Notes: generated from the sequence alone by a model not told the origin. DNA of 61,507 bases from Nocardioides sp. (GCF_029937575.1 NZ_JAPYPS010000022.1:1-61507); one strand, 5' to 3'. Counted from the first letter of the stretch, positions 1-7,546 are shown. Translations and numbers: made by a program.

Positions 1-479
1 TCTGGCATCTCGATCCTCATTGTCGATGCCTCTACGGTCCGGGGGGAACCTCACCGCGCAGGGCGATGGCCATCGTGAGTGACGTACTCACCCTCAAAGG
101 AGCCAGCTACCGACTCCGAGGACGCGGCATCGACAGCCTCCCGAGCATCCGCACCACCACCGACCAAACCGGGTCCTAAACTCGGGAAACCGCTCACTTT
201 TCAAGCGCCGGTATCGACCAGTCTTGGAGCGCCGTCCACAGCAGAGGGACCCCACACCGACCTCAAGGGTCTGTCCGGGGTCCATCAGTTGTGGTGGGTG
301 CGCTGGGGCTGAGATCTGGACTCGGGATGGTTTCCTCGTGCGGCGTAACCAACGAAAGTTGTCGCCACTCACGCCGTCTCGACTCGTCATTTTGCTAGCG
401 CGAACGGCGGCTCCCACCCGACGAGCGATCGGAGGCCGAGCCGTCGTGAGCATTGCTAGCTCGCGAGTCGAGCCCCAGA
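1..479. other. Left edge without a recognisable gene
   Basis: Several overlapping open frames cross this stretch on both strands, but none has a convincing ribosome binding site, a recognisable domain or actinobacterial codon pattern. The only notable element is one copy of a 25-bp direct repeat at 216-240. It looks like intergenic or decayed DNA at the downstream end of the acyl-CoA dehydrogenase gene. Confidence 0.5.
216..240 (+). repeat. 25-bp direct repeat, copy 1
   Basis: This 25-bp stretch, which begins GACCAGTCTTGG, recurs without mismatch at 2931-2955 in the same orientation. The flanks of the two copies differ. The two copies bracket the acyl-CoA dehydrogenase/TetR pair. The identity is read directly; whether it is an insertion-element end or a recombination footprint is unknown. 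Confidence 0.8.
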
Positions 480-1637
480 TCAGCTGGGCTTGGGCAGGGA
501 CCGGGCGATGATCTCTTTCATGATCTCGGTGGTGCCGGCGTAGATCTGGCTCACGCGCAGGTCGGTCCAGGCCCGCGCGATGGGGTACTCCTCCATGTAG
601 CCGTAGCCGCCATGCAGCTGCAGGCACTTGTCCACGACCTTCTGAGCGCGCTCGGACGACCAGTACTTCGCCATCGCTGCAGTGGGGATGTCAAGCTCGC
701 CCTTGAGGTGCAGCTGGATGCAGTCGTCGATGAAGGAGCGGCAGACGCGGGCCTCCGTCGCGACCTCGGCAAGCACGAACTTGGTGTTTTGGAAGGCGAA
801 GATCGGCTTGCCGAAGGCAGTGCGGCTGAGGGTGTACTCGTGGGTCAGGCTGAGCACCAGCTCCATCGAGGCCGCACAGCTGACCGCCACGATAAGCCGC
901 TCCTGGGGCAGCTGCATCATCAGCTGGATGAACCCCTGACCCTCCTCGGTGCCGAGGAGGTTGGCCACCGGGATGCGCACGTCGTCGAAGAACAGCTCGC
1001 AGGTGTCCTGACCTTTCATGCCGATCTTGTCGAGCACGCGCCCGCGACGGAAGCCCGGGGTGTCCGTGGGCACGATAACCAGCGAGACACCGGAGGCGGC
1101 CTCCTCCGGGTTGGTCTTTACCGCGACCAGGACCATGTCGGCCTGTGCGCCGTTTGTGATGAACGTCTTGGAGCCGTTGACGACATACTCGTCGCCCTCG
1201 CGGATCGCTTTGGTCTTGATGCCCTGCAGATCGGACCCGGTGCCCGGCTCTGTCATGGCGATGGCGCTGACCACCTCGCCGCTCGCGAGCTTGGGCAACC
1301 AGTGCTGCTTCTGCGCTGGGGTGCCGTAGTGCAACAGGTAGTGCGCCACGATCCCGCTGTGCAGCGATGCGCCCCAGCTGGCGTCGCCGACCCGGGCCTG
1401 CTCCTCGATCAGGATGGCCTCGTGGGCGAAGGTGCCGCCGCCACCGCCGTACTCCTCGGTGACAGAGGCGCAGAGCAGTCCGAGAGCTCCTGCCTTGGTC
1501 CACAGCTCGCGGTCAACCTGCTTGTTCTTGATGAACCGCTCGCTGTTGGGCTTGATCTCCTTCTCGCAGAAGGTGCGGGCGAGATCGCGGAAGTCGTCGA
1601 GGTCCTGGGTCATCCAGGGCGAACGGCGGCTGGGCAT
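480..1637 (-). CDS. Acyl-CoA dehydrogenase, long-chain/isovaleryl type
   Basis: A 385-residue FAD-dependent acyl-CoA dehydrogenase that introduces the alpha-beta double bond in acyl-CoA thioesters, length typical of the family. Motifs include AMTEPGTGSDL (residues 128-138, acyl-CoA/FAD loop), ITNG (160-163), the segment RTAFGKPI (272-279) and LQLHGGYGY near the C-terminus. Where medium-chain enzymes carry the catalytic Glu in YEGT, this protein has YAGTTEI, so the base is probably Glu246 in LPQERL as in long-chain and isovaleryl enzymes (family knowledge plus inference). The start has GGAGGACCC directly upstream. It is divergent from the TetR gene at 1733, which probably controls it through palindromes at 1665-1703. 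The substrate cannot be told from sequence. Confidence 0.93.
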   Translation of the reverse strand: MPSRRSPWMTQDLDDFRDLARTFCEKEIKPNSERFIKNKQVDRELWTKAGALGLLCASVTEEYGGGGGTFAHEAILIEEQARVGDASWGASLHSGIVAHYLLHYGTPAQKQHWLPKLASGEVVSAIAMTEPGTGSDLQGIKTKAIREGDEYVVNGSKTFITNGAQADMVLVAVKTNPEEAASGVSLVIVPTDTPGFRRGRVLDKIGMKGQDTCELFFDDVRIPVANLLGTEEGQGFIQLMMQLPQERLIVAVSCAASMELVLSLTHEYTLSRTAFGKPIFAFQNTKFVLAEVATEARVCRSFIDDCIQLHLKGELDIPTAAMAKYWSSERAQKVVDKCLQLHGGYGYMEEYPIARAWTDLRVSQIYAGTTEIMKEIIARSLPKPS

Positions 1638-1664
1638 GGGTCCTCCAAGGGTGCGTGAGTGCCG

Positions 1665-1703
1665 GGTACAACATGTACCATCGTACGGGTACGGCGCGTA
1701 CCC
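1665..1703. promoter_or_regulatory. Two GTAC-N5-GTAC palindromes between acyl-CoA dehydrogenase and TetR genes
   Basis: The first is a perfect inverted repeat GGTACA-ACA-TGTACC (1665-1679). The second is GGGTAC-GGCGC-GTACCC (1687-1703). Five GTAC tetramers fall within 36 bp. The position between divergent genes fits a TetR operator that would control both promoters. The sites are read directly and their role is inferred. Confidence 0.65.
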
Positions 1704-1732
1704 GCGCTAGCCCCATGGGTTAGATTGCGGCG

Positions 1733-2428
1733 GTGGATGTCGCGAAGTGGGTTGACACGGCTGTCGTACGCCGGTCGACCGCGCGCGAGTCCCACCGCGC
1801 CCCGCGACGCGGGCAGATCGTGGTCGCCGCGGCTGCCGCGATCGAGGAGTATGGCGCTGGGGCTGGCACGGCGCAGATCGCTGATTGGGCGGGGGTGGCG
1901 CGACCCCACGTCTACCGACACTTCGACAGCAGGGACGACCTTGAGAGCGAGGTGCTGCGATTTGCCGCCACCCAGCTCATCGAGGCCGTTCGTCCCGCGA
2001 TGCGGAAGAGCGGCACCGCGCCGGTGATCATCGAGGGTGTGCTCGCAGCCGCCGTCGGGTGGGCTGCAGAGAACCCGAACCTCTATCGCTTCATGGCAGT
2101 ACGCCAGCAGACCAAGGCCACGCATCGGGCTCGGCTGGGGCGCACACGTTTTTTGGGGGAGGTTGTGGGCGCCGCATCGGCCTACTTGCGCACCCCTGAC
2201 GTCCGGGTCGACCCCCCTGACGGCGTCATGGCGGGGCTGATGGGCATGGTCGACGCCGGCATCATCTGGTGGCTCGACCACCACGACGAGTCCCAGGATG
2301 AGGTCGTCACCCGGATCGCCCACCAAGTCTGGTTGGTCATGCGTGACCTCGCCCAGGGCGTGGGGCTCGCGATCGACGACGACAGCGTCCTTACCGTCCG
2401 TGACGACCGACGATCAGAATGGACATGA
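1733..2428 (+). CDS. TetR/AcrR family transcriptional regulator
   Basis: A 231-residue regulator with a GTG start. The N-terminal helix-turn-helix spans roughly residues 22-70: RRGQIVVAAAAAIEEYG, then the helices around AQIADWAGVARPHVYRHFDS, the usual TetR DNA-binding signature. The remainder is a helical ligand-binding domain ending in DRRSEWT. It is divergent from the acyl-CoA dehydrogenase, with GTAC palindromes between them, so it probably represses that gene and itself in response to an acyl-CoA or related ligand (inference). Nothing is missing relative to the family, although the ligand pocket gives no specific clue. Confidence 0.85.
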   Translation: MDVAKWVDTAVVRRSTARESHRAPRRGQIVVAAAAAIEEYGAGAGTAQIADWAGVARPHVYRHFDSRDDLESEVLRFAATQLIEAVRPAMRKSGTAPVIIEGVLAAAVGWAAENPNLYRFMAVRQQTKATHRARLGRTRFLGEVVGAASAYLRTPDVRVDPPDGVMAGLMGMVDAGIIWWLDHHDESQDEVVTRIAHQVWLVMRDLAQGVGLAIDDDSVLTVRDDRRSEWT

Positions 2429-2930
2429 CCCGGAGTTCGGAGAAACCGTAGGGCACATTATGCAACGCAATCTCGTGTCGCGCGCACTGAGCGCAGACAT
2501 GCCGACAGTCGGGTCTGCCCAGGCTGCGAGCACCGGGCCCTTCGAACGAGGCCTTCGCCCTGGCCGACGAGTTCGCCCACAGACCAGATGGCACCGACGA
2601 CTCTCGGTCGCGACGGGCTCTGTCGACCACTCGGACCTGATCGCGGGCGAGGGGGCGATTCGCGCCAGGAGGGTGGGGGGGAGTGCGGATGGGGGCATGG
2701 TGAAGGCAGGTGGGCATCGCCGCTCGTGGCGTTCCCGCTCGTGGTCGTTCTGAGCGCCGCGGTGACCCCGTAATGCGCTTCTCTGAGGTTGCTGCCCGAC
2801 CGGCCCGCGGCTGGAGGGTCGCCCGTGTGCTCCAGAATGACTGGGCGACGGCTTCTCCGGTGGGAGCGACTGACCCGGATCGCGAGACCGAGGTACGCAG
2901 ATCTGTGAACCCTTTCGGCGCGGACGCGCG

Positions 2931-2955
2931 GACCAGTCTTGGAGCGCCGTCCACA
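2931..2955 (+). repeat. 25-bp direct repeat, copy 2
   Basis: Exact second copy of the 25-bp sequence at 216-240, same orientation, 2.7 kb away. It lies in non-coding DNA downstream of the first TetR gene. Confidence 0.8.
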
Positions 2956-3151
2956 TGACCGGTCCCGGGCCGTGTCCCCTGCGGGAGAGATACGGCGTAG
3001 CGGCCTGGGCACGGCTCAAGCCGTTGAGCCGGGCGACCCAGATCGCGCCACGGTGACCGCGGGGAACTTCAGGGCGAGGCCGGAAAGGCGCACAACCCCG
3101 TCGCGACCACCGGTCTGACCCAACGCCATCTCGTACCCCTAGTCACAGATG

Positions 3152-3168
3152 TTGTACTTAGAGTACAA
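3152..3168. promoter_or_regulatory. TTGTACT-TAG-AGTACAA operator upstream of second TetR gene
   Basis: A perfect 7-bp inverted repeat with a 3-bp spacer, 47 bp upstream of the TetR start at 3216. The same half-sites and spacing recur at 5941-5957 in front of an unrelated gene. It fits an autoregulatory TetR operator (inference). Confidence 0.7.
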
Positions 3169-3215
3169 ACTCATAGCATGGAACGCTAGACTGACCCCGA
3201 CATCCAGGAGGGTCA

Positions 3216-3818
3216 ATGAGGGAACTGCCGGTGCAGCTCGCGACCAAGCTCTACGGAGCGGCCGAGCTCATTGCCGATCAAGGGTTGGACAACACCAAGA
3301 TCGACGACATCGCCGAGGCCAGCGGCGTGCCCAAGGCGACGTTGTACTACTACTTCACCGGCAAGGAAGAGATCCTCGCCTTTTTGCTCAAGGACCTTCT
3401 GACAGCGATAGCCGGCGACGTTGCCGTCGCGGTGAATGCTGAAGGACCGGCCAGCGAACGCCTGGCCGGGGTCGTCCGCGCTCAATTGGGCGTGATGCTC
3501 CGCAACCCTGCCCCGTGCCGGGCTCTGGTCGGCGATCTCGGTCGAGCCACCCGCCTACCCGAACTCGCAGCGGCACTGAGCGCAGCCTTCTACGAGCCGG
3601 TTGAGAAACTCCTACGCGAAGGGGCCGAGGATGGCTCCCTGCGCCGGGCCGAGGACCCCATGTCCGAGGCCGTCATGATCTTCGGGACCGTCACGATCGC
3701 CGGTCTGATGGAGGCCATCATGGGCGCCCACCGTGAGATGGACGCCATAGCCAATGGCGTCGCCCGGCTCCTCCTGGATGGCTTGGCACCACGCACAACC
3801 GGCGCGGCTGGCGCTTGA
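3216..3818 (+). CDS. TetR family transcriptional regulator (autoregulated)
   Basis: A 200-residue TetR protein. The helix-turn-helix lies around residues 10-55, with DDIAEASGVPKATLYYYF as the recognition region, followed by a C-terminal helical domain with AAFYEPVEKLLREG. An AGGAGGG ribosome binding site precedes the ATG. Its stop overlaps the start of the thioesterase gene (TGATG), so the two are translationally coupled. A perfect palindrome upstream (3152-3168) matches one at 5941-5957, which suggests it controls both this pair and the gene at 5194-5913. A decayed relative of its C-terminal half lies at 4908-5041. Confidence 0.9.
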   Translation: MRELPVQLATKLYGAAELIADQGLDNTKIDDIAEASGVPKATLYYYFTGKEEILAFLLKDLLTAIAGDVAVAVNAEGPASERLAGVVRAQLGVMLRNPAPCRALVGDLGRATRLPELAAALSAAFYEPVEKLLREGAEDGSLRRAEDPMSEAVMIFGTVTIAGLMEAIMGAHREMDAIANGVARLLLDGLAPRTTGAAGA

Positions 3819-4318
3819 TGAGCGGCGAGACCTTCGACGCGCTGCTGGCCGGGTGGAGACACGAGAAGCACCTTCCCCAGTCGGAGGGCGGCGCGCTGCC
3901 TTCCCACCACGCCCAGTGCCTCGGATGCGGGGCCGAGAACCCGCACGGCCATCACCTTGTCGTCACGCGTGACGGCCCGAACGTTGTGGCCGCCAGCCAC
4001 ACATTCGATGCCCGTCACGTTGGCGCACCTGGCATCGTCCATGGCGGTGCGGTGGCCACCGTCTTCGACGACCTCTATGGGTTCCTCCTGTACTCCGTCG
4101 GAGACCTTGCGGTGACCCGCAAACTCGACGTCGAGTACCTACGCCCGGTGCTCCTCGACGTCGACTACACGCTGCGGGCAACCATCGCGGAGCGCGCCGG
4201 ACGCAAGATCCACATGGCCGCCAGTCTCGAAGACAGCACCGGGCTCCTGGCTGCTCGCTCAAGCGCGCTCTTCGTCACCGTGGACATCGACCACTTCAAG
4301 AACCACGGACGGTCCTGA
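3818..4318 (+). CDS. PaaI-type hotdog-fold thioesterase
   Basis: A 166-residue hotdog thioesterase of the PaaI/4HBT group, expected to hydrolyse acyl-CoA thioesters. The N-terminal CLGCGAENPHG segment and GIVHGGAVATVFDDLYG (with the HGG motif and the Asp that caps the hotdog helix) are characteristic. The rest, LDVEYLRPVLLDVDYTLRATI, forms the beta sheet. The ATG at 3818 overlaps the TetR stop; a TTG three bases upstream is possible but less likely. Coupling to a TetR gene suggests a role in removing or recycling an acyl-CoA that is also the regulator's ligand (inference). Confidence 0.85.
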   Translation: MSGETFDALLAGWRHEKHLPQSEGGALPSHHAQCLGCGAENPHGHHLVVTRDGPNVVAASHTFDARHVGAPGIVHGGAVATVFDDLYGFLLYSVGDLAVTRKLDVEYLRPVLLDVDYTLRATIAERAGRKIHMAASLEDSTGLLAARSSALFVTVDIDHFKNHGRS

Positions 4319-4437
4319 TGACACCGGCGGCGCGACAGTTGAGGCTAGGCGGCCGGTGGATGGACGACTGAGGCCATAGTCCAACGCCTCGGCTACCGCA
4401 CCCTCGATGCCGTGGCTGGCATTCTGCTCCGTGAGGA

Positions 4438-4920
4438 TCAGTGGCGCGCGGACCTCGGGTGGGTCTCGTACATCCGCGCTGCCACCAGTTAAGCCGGAAT
4501 CCGCAGTGATCACTGCGACGCACCACACCGTGGGACGGAGGCCCCAGGCGTCCGCGAGCAGTCCGGAGAGGAGTGCGCCGACGGCGAAACCCAGGTCGCG
4601 CCAGAGGCGGTAGACGCCGACGGCGCGGGCGCGCCAGGCGGGGTGGGCGACGTCTCCGATGACGGCGAGCAGGGTCGGGTAGACGAGCGCGGTGACAACG
4701 CCCAGGGCGGCGGCCGCTGCGGCCAACGCGCCGAAGGTGTCAAGCGCCGCGATCGCGCCGAGCGCAGTGGCCTGGATCAGCATCTCGGCGGTGATCAGGT
4801 GCTTGCGGCCCCAGTGATCCGAGAGGCCGCCGGTCACCAGTTGGCAGAGTCCCCAGATCGCGGGGTAGATCGCGACCAGCACGCCGGTCTGGGTGAGGCT
4901 GAGGCCGGCCGCGCTGAGAA
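4438..4920 (-). pseudogene. MFS transporter fragment (C-terminal half, frameshifted)
   Basis: Reading leftward, the frame gives LSLTQTGVLVAIYPAIWG, SDHWGRKHLI, VYPTLLAVIGDVAHP and WRARAVGVYRLWRD, typical of one drug/sugar MFS group. No start codon or N-terminal half remains. After SGL at about 4498 one extra base shifts the frame; the adjacent frame continues LVAARMYETHP, a normal family C-terminus, and stops at 4438-4440. The fragment abuts a TetR remnant on the opposite strand near 4920, which shows that this is a rearrangement junction. Not functional. Confidence 0.75.
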
Positions 4921-5041
4921 GGGCTTTCCACGAGCCAGTCGAACATGTCCTTCAAGAAGGCGTCGAGGACGGCACCTGCGCAAGCCCGACAATCCCTTCG
5001 TCGCCGCGGTCATTCTGGGTTGCCTGGAGACGGGGACGTGA
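4908..5041 (+). pseudogene. TetR C-terminal fragment with frameshift
   Basis: Residues AFHEPVEHVLQEGVEDG (from 4923) match AFYEPVEKLLREGAEDG of the intact TetR protein at 3216. A one-base deletion near 4972 changes the frame; the next frame continues LRKPDNPFVAAVILG, matching LRRAEDPMSEAVMIFG of the same protein, and ends at 5041. The DNA-binding half is absent. This is a divergent, decayed paralogue fused to an MFS remnant at its left edge. A short open frame beginning with GTG at 5038 (21 codons) follows but is not recognisable. Confidence 0.7.
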
Positions 5042-5193
5042 GCGAACTACTCCGCGACTTCGACCACACCAACCGCCCGTATCCGAACATGCACGGAATC
5101 TAAGACCGCGCCGGGATGTCCGGACTCCGGGCGGCTCAACCAGTGAGGTGGAATCGCACAGCTGGCCGGTCGGGGTGGTGGGGCGCGACCTGA

Positions 5194-5913
5194 TCAGGCG
5201 GCGAGAACGTCGCGCAGTCGTGCCAGCAGCGACGGCTGCGCCACGAACTCGGCGGCTGGTTCGGGGTGATCGCCGCACCGCGCCTTTGTCTCCAGGCTGC
5301 GACCGACTGGCGTCGCGGCCGCGTCAAGGGTGCTTGCCAGCCCGGCCGCCACGGCCATGTAGGCCCAGTCGTTGCGAGCCGTGGTGCGAAGTGCGCGAGC
5401 AACGGCTTCGTTTGGCGGATTGGCGGCGAGACGGTCAAGCACGAGACGAACGCCGGCAGACTCGTCTCGAGCCCTCCGCCACGCCCTCACCACCGCTGCT
5501 TCTCGGTCCAATGGGTACTCGCCCATGGCGCGCTCGAGTGCGGTCGCCAGCCGTGTGTGCCAGCGGAGGAGGAGCGCGCCAACAAGGTCTGCGGTGTCCA
5601 CGAAGGTGGTGGTCACTCCCGGCAGGTCGCTGGGAAGGTGTCCGTCCTGCCTGACCTCGACCTCGTTGATGACAGCCTGGAGAACGTTGGCGCGCGTGTA
5701 GATGGGTGTTGTTGTCATGATCGGCTCCATTTCCTTGTGGGGCCTGATGAGCGAGGCCGCCTCTGTCTCGAGCGCTTCGACTGCAGCGGTCACGCGTCCG
5801 GAGAGGCCTCGAGCGACGTCCTGGATCTGGCTCAATCTGGTTTGGGTGGCTTCTGCGCACTGGCGAACTCGCACAGGTCGCCGCCCGGTGCTGGCCGTTC
5901 CTCGAGCGTCCAT
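5194..5913 (-). CDS. Hypothetical protein under a TetR-type operator
   Basis: A 239-residue protein that I do not recognise. It is soluble, helix-rich and alanine/arginine-rich, without a signal peptide or membrane segment. The ATG at 5913 has AAAGGA about 10 bp upstream. An in-frame ATG near residue 67 (TTTPIYTRANVLQAV) could begin a shorter form. The helices in the second half, such as ERAMGEYPLDREAAVVRAWRRARDE and the stretch after it, could form a helical bundle. Its upstream palindrome TTGTACT-ACT-AGTACAA matches that of the TetR gene at 3216, so it is probably a member of that regulon and may act on the same acyl-CoA signal or pathway (inference). Confidence 0.6.
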   Translation of the reverse strand: MDARGTASTGRRPVRVRQCAEATQTRLSQIQDVARGLSGRVTAAVEALETEAASLIRPHKEMEPIMTTTPIYTRANVLQAVINEVEVRQDGHLPSDLPGVTTTFVDTADLVGALLLRWHTRLATALERAMGEYPLDREAAVVRAWRRARDESAGVRLVLDRLAANPPNEAVARALRTTARNDWAYMAVAAGLASTLDAAATPVGRSLETKARCGDHPEPAAEFVAQPSLLARLRDVLAA

Positions 5914-5940
5914 ATCGCACCAATCCTTTGGACTATAAGT

Positions 5941-5957
5941 TTGTACTACTAGTACAA
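5941..5957. promoter_or_regulatory. TTGTACT-ACT-AGTACAA operator upstream of the 5194-5913 gene
   Basis: A perfect palindrome with the same half-sites and 3-bp spacer as 3152-3168, positioned 28 bp upstream of the minus-strand start at 5913. It is a probable binding site of the TetR protein encoded at 3216. Confidence 0.7.
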
Positions 5958-5964
5958 CATACAT

Positions 5965-6937
5965 GCTTGGCGCTCGCGCGGACGGTGGCCACGAAGGCGT
6001 CGGTGATGGCAGTGGGCCTCAGGTACCTAGGGCTTCACGAGGTCTAAGGCGGAGCCGACACTGGCGCCCGCATTGTGCACGAAGCTGGGTTCGGGATGCT
6101 CCAGGAGCCCGCGCCAACGTTCGGGCGTGTCTGCTTGCTTGCGAATCCAGACCGTGATTGGGGCTAGGACGCCGGCGCTGCCGGAGACCGCGGCGAGTTG
6201 GCCGAGCGGATGATTTGGCCGCGCCATGGCTCGTGGTCGTTGAAGGATCACTCGATGATGGTGCGGCCCTCGTGGATCACCGTGTCGAACGCGGTCGGGC
6301 GCCGCCAGACGAGCCTCCGCCACGCGGTCCTCGGCGATCTCCTCCGACGAATTCCGATGACGGTTCCGCGGCGTAGACCACCTCAGCGGACTGGACCGGA
6401 AGCATGAACGGAGTTTTGTGAACCCAATGACATCTGTGCTTGAAATGTCGCAATATTTGCAAGACGCCCGCTCTTGTCACCCGAGATCGGTTGCCTGACT
6501 CCCGAGGATCGCTGTGTAGGTCCATCGACGAAGCCAAACGGATGGCGGTTCGAGCGGGAGAACGCAGTTCGCGGCGCCGCTCACCACGCTGACGGCAGGT
6601 CGGACGAATCCTGACCGGAGCGTGCCGACCATGGGGTCGGACTCGTCGTGGTCACCCCGCACGTGAAGTGGCCGGATATCCCGCGGACGACTGAGGTCAA
6701 AGTATGAGTACTGCTCCCGAGCTCACCCCAACGGCACCGCCGATGGGACCCGGGCCGGCAGGCATGTCGTCGGAGTCGCGCCAGATGGCGAAGGACGCGC
6801 TCCGTGGGACGCGTTGCCCGTCAGTTCCGCCTGGATCCGATCGCATGAAGCGACAAACGCGTCTGGCTCGGTCACGGCTCGGTCGCCTCCACTCGATCGA
6901 GTTCCCACTGCTCTTCGACCACGGGCGAAGGCTGCGT
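5965..6937. other. About 1 kb of decayed or non-coding DNA
   Basis: No intact gene is supported. On the minus strand around 6200-6340, short coding-like segments such as TAFDTVIHEGRTIIE and SFNDHEPWRGQIIR are interrupted by a stop and shift between frames, which suggests a degraded gene of unknown type. Base composition is locally lower in G+C near 6410-6500 than in the neighbouring core genes. Confidence 0.45.
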
Positions 6938-7099
6938 CTACCGCTGCACGGGCGCGGTCGGCGCTAGCCGGACAAGACGGGTGCGATCGATGTGAACCGA
7001 CCGCAGCTCGCCGGACTTGAAGAGTTCGTAGACCTTCGATCGGCTGATGCTGAGGTACTCGGCAACCTCTGGGACCCGGTAGAGCAGTTTGTCAGGCAT
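6938..7099 (-). CDS. Excisionase-like small helix-turn-helix protein
   Basis: A 53-residue protein: LLYRVPEVAEYLSISRSKVY, then ELFKSGELRSVHIDRTRLVR. This is the winged-helix 'excisionase family DNA-binding' signature (HTH_17). GGAGGAAG lies just upstream of the ATG at 7099. It is slightly short at the C-terminus for the family (usually 60-70 residues), so the tail may be altered. Such proteins direct site-specific recombination with a neighbouring integrase. No integrase is seen here, but a tRNA 3' fragment lies about 245 bp away, so it is probably a leftover of an integrative element. Confidence 0.75.
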   Translation of the reverse strand: MPDKLLYRVPEVAEYLSISRSKVYELFKSGELRSVHIDRTRLVRLAPTAPVQR

Positions 7100-7343
7100 G
7101 GGCTTCCTCCGTGGACGGTGTGCTGCTGACAGTCACCTAAGGAAGCGTGGGGGCATCGCTCGAATGCGATTCGAGCCATGCCACGTTTACTCCCCGAAAA
7201 CCTCGACGCAAGCCGCCTAACGAGGTCTGACGGGATCAAAGGGAGTGAGCGCCGTCACGACTGTCGCGCTGCGTTTGTGCAGGTCAGAGCACTACGTGTC
7301 AAAAGGCAGCAAGCAAGGTCGCAAGCAATCACCACCACGCCGT

Positions 7344-7384
7344 GAGTCCAGAGGTCGCAGGTTCAAATCCTGCCCCCGCTACCA
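7344..7384 (+). other. 3' fragment of a tRNA gene, probable attachment site
   Basis: The sequence carries a complete T-arm (stem GCAGG at 7357-7361, loop TTCAAAT, stem CCTGC at 7369-7373), the 3' acceptor strand CCCCGCT, discriminator A and an encoded CCA (7382-7384). The matching 5' acceptor AGCGGGG, D-arm and a normal anticodon loop are absent upstream. Partial tRNA 3' ends of this kind are the usual footprint of tyrosine-integrase elements. The tRNA identity cannot be assigned from the 3' part. An excisionase-like gene is close by. Confidence 0.65.
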
Positions 7385-7417
7385 AAAGGTGACCACAGAA
7401 GTCACCGCAGTTAGTCA

Positions 7418-7455
7418 CAGAAGGTCCGCCAGGGTTCGCCCCGGCGGACCTTCTG
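7418..7455 (+). terminator. 13-bp perfect hairpin after the tRNA fragment
   Basis: CAGAAGGTCCGCC (7418-7430) pairs with GGCGGACCTTCTG (7443-7455) around a 12-nt loop. A second small inverted repeat GGTGAC/GTCACC sits just upstream (7388-7406). The position fits the native terminator of the tRNA gene. Confidence 0.6.
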
Positions 7456-7513
7456 CGTTCCCGGGTGCCTTGTTCACCCTTGACCGGGGTGTCCGGGCAA
7501 TGCCAGGACGCAG

Positions 7514-7546
7514 AACGCCCCTCGAACCGGTGGTTCGAGGGGCGTT
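7514..7546. terminator. 15-bp perfect hairpin
   Basis: AACGCCCCTCGAACC (7514-7528) pairs with its complement at 7532-7546 across a 3-nt loop and ends in TTT on the plus strand. It is likely a bidirectional terminator between the tRNA fragment and the transposase remnant. Confidence 0.6.

Larger units (their letters stand above)
2429..3215. other. 787-bp stretch without a supported gene
   Basis: Overlapping open frames exist on both strands, yet they are low-complexity arginine/serine/proline translations typical of G+C-rich shadow reading. None has a clear ribosome binding site or motif. The stretch contains the second 25-bp direct repeat (2931-2955) and, at its right end, the operator at 3152-3168. 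It is probably remnant DNA from past rearrangement. Confidence 0.5.

Noticed and set aside
94..627. A 177-codon minus-strand frame at the left edge
   Set aside because: It overlaps the acyl-CoA dehydrogenase gene in another frame and has no recognisable motif.
2391..3019. Several overlapping minus-strand frames of 180-200 codons
   Set aside because: Low-complexity Arg/Ser/Pro translation, conflicting frames and no ribosome binding site.
7300..7384. A complete tRNA gene at the attachment site
   Set aside because: Only the T-arm and acceptor 3' strand are present; the 5' acceptor strand, D-arm and a normal anticodon loop are absent.
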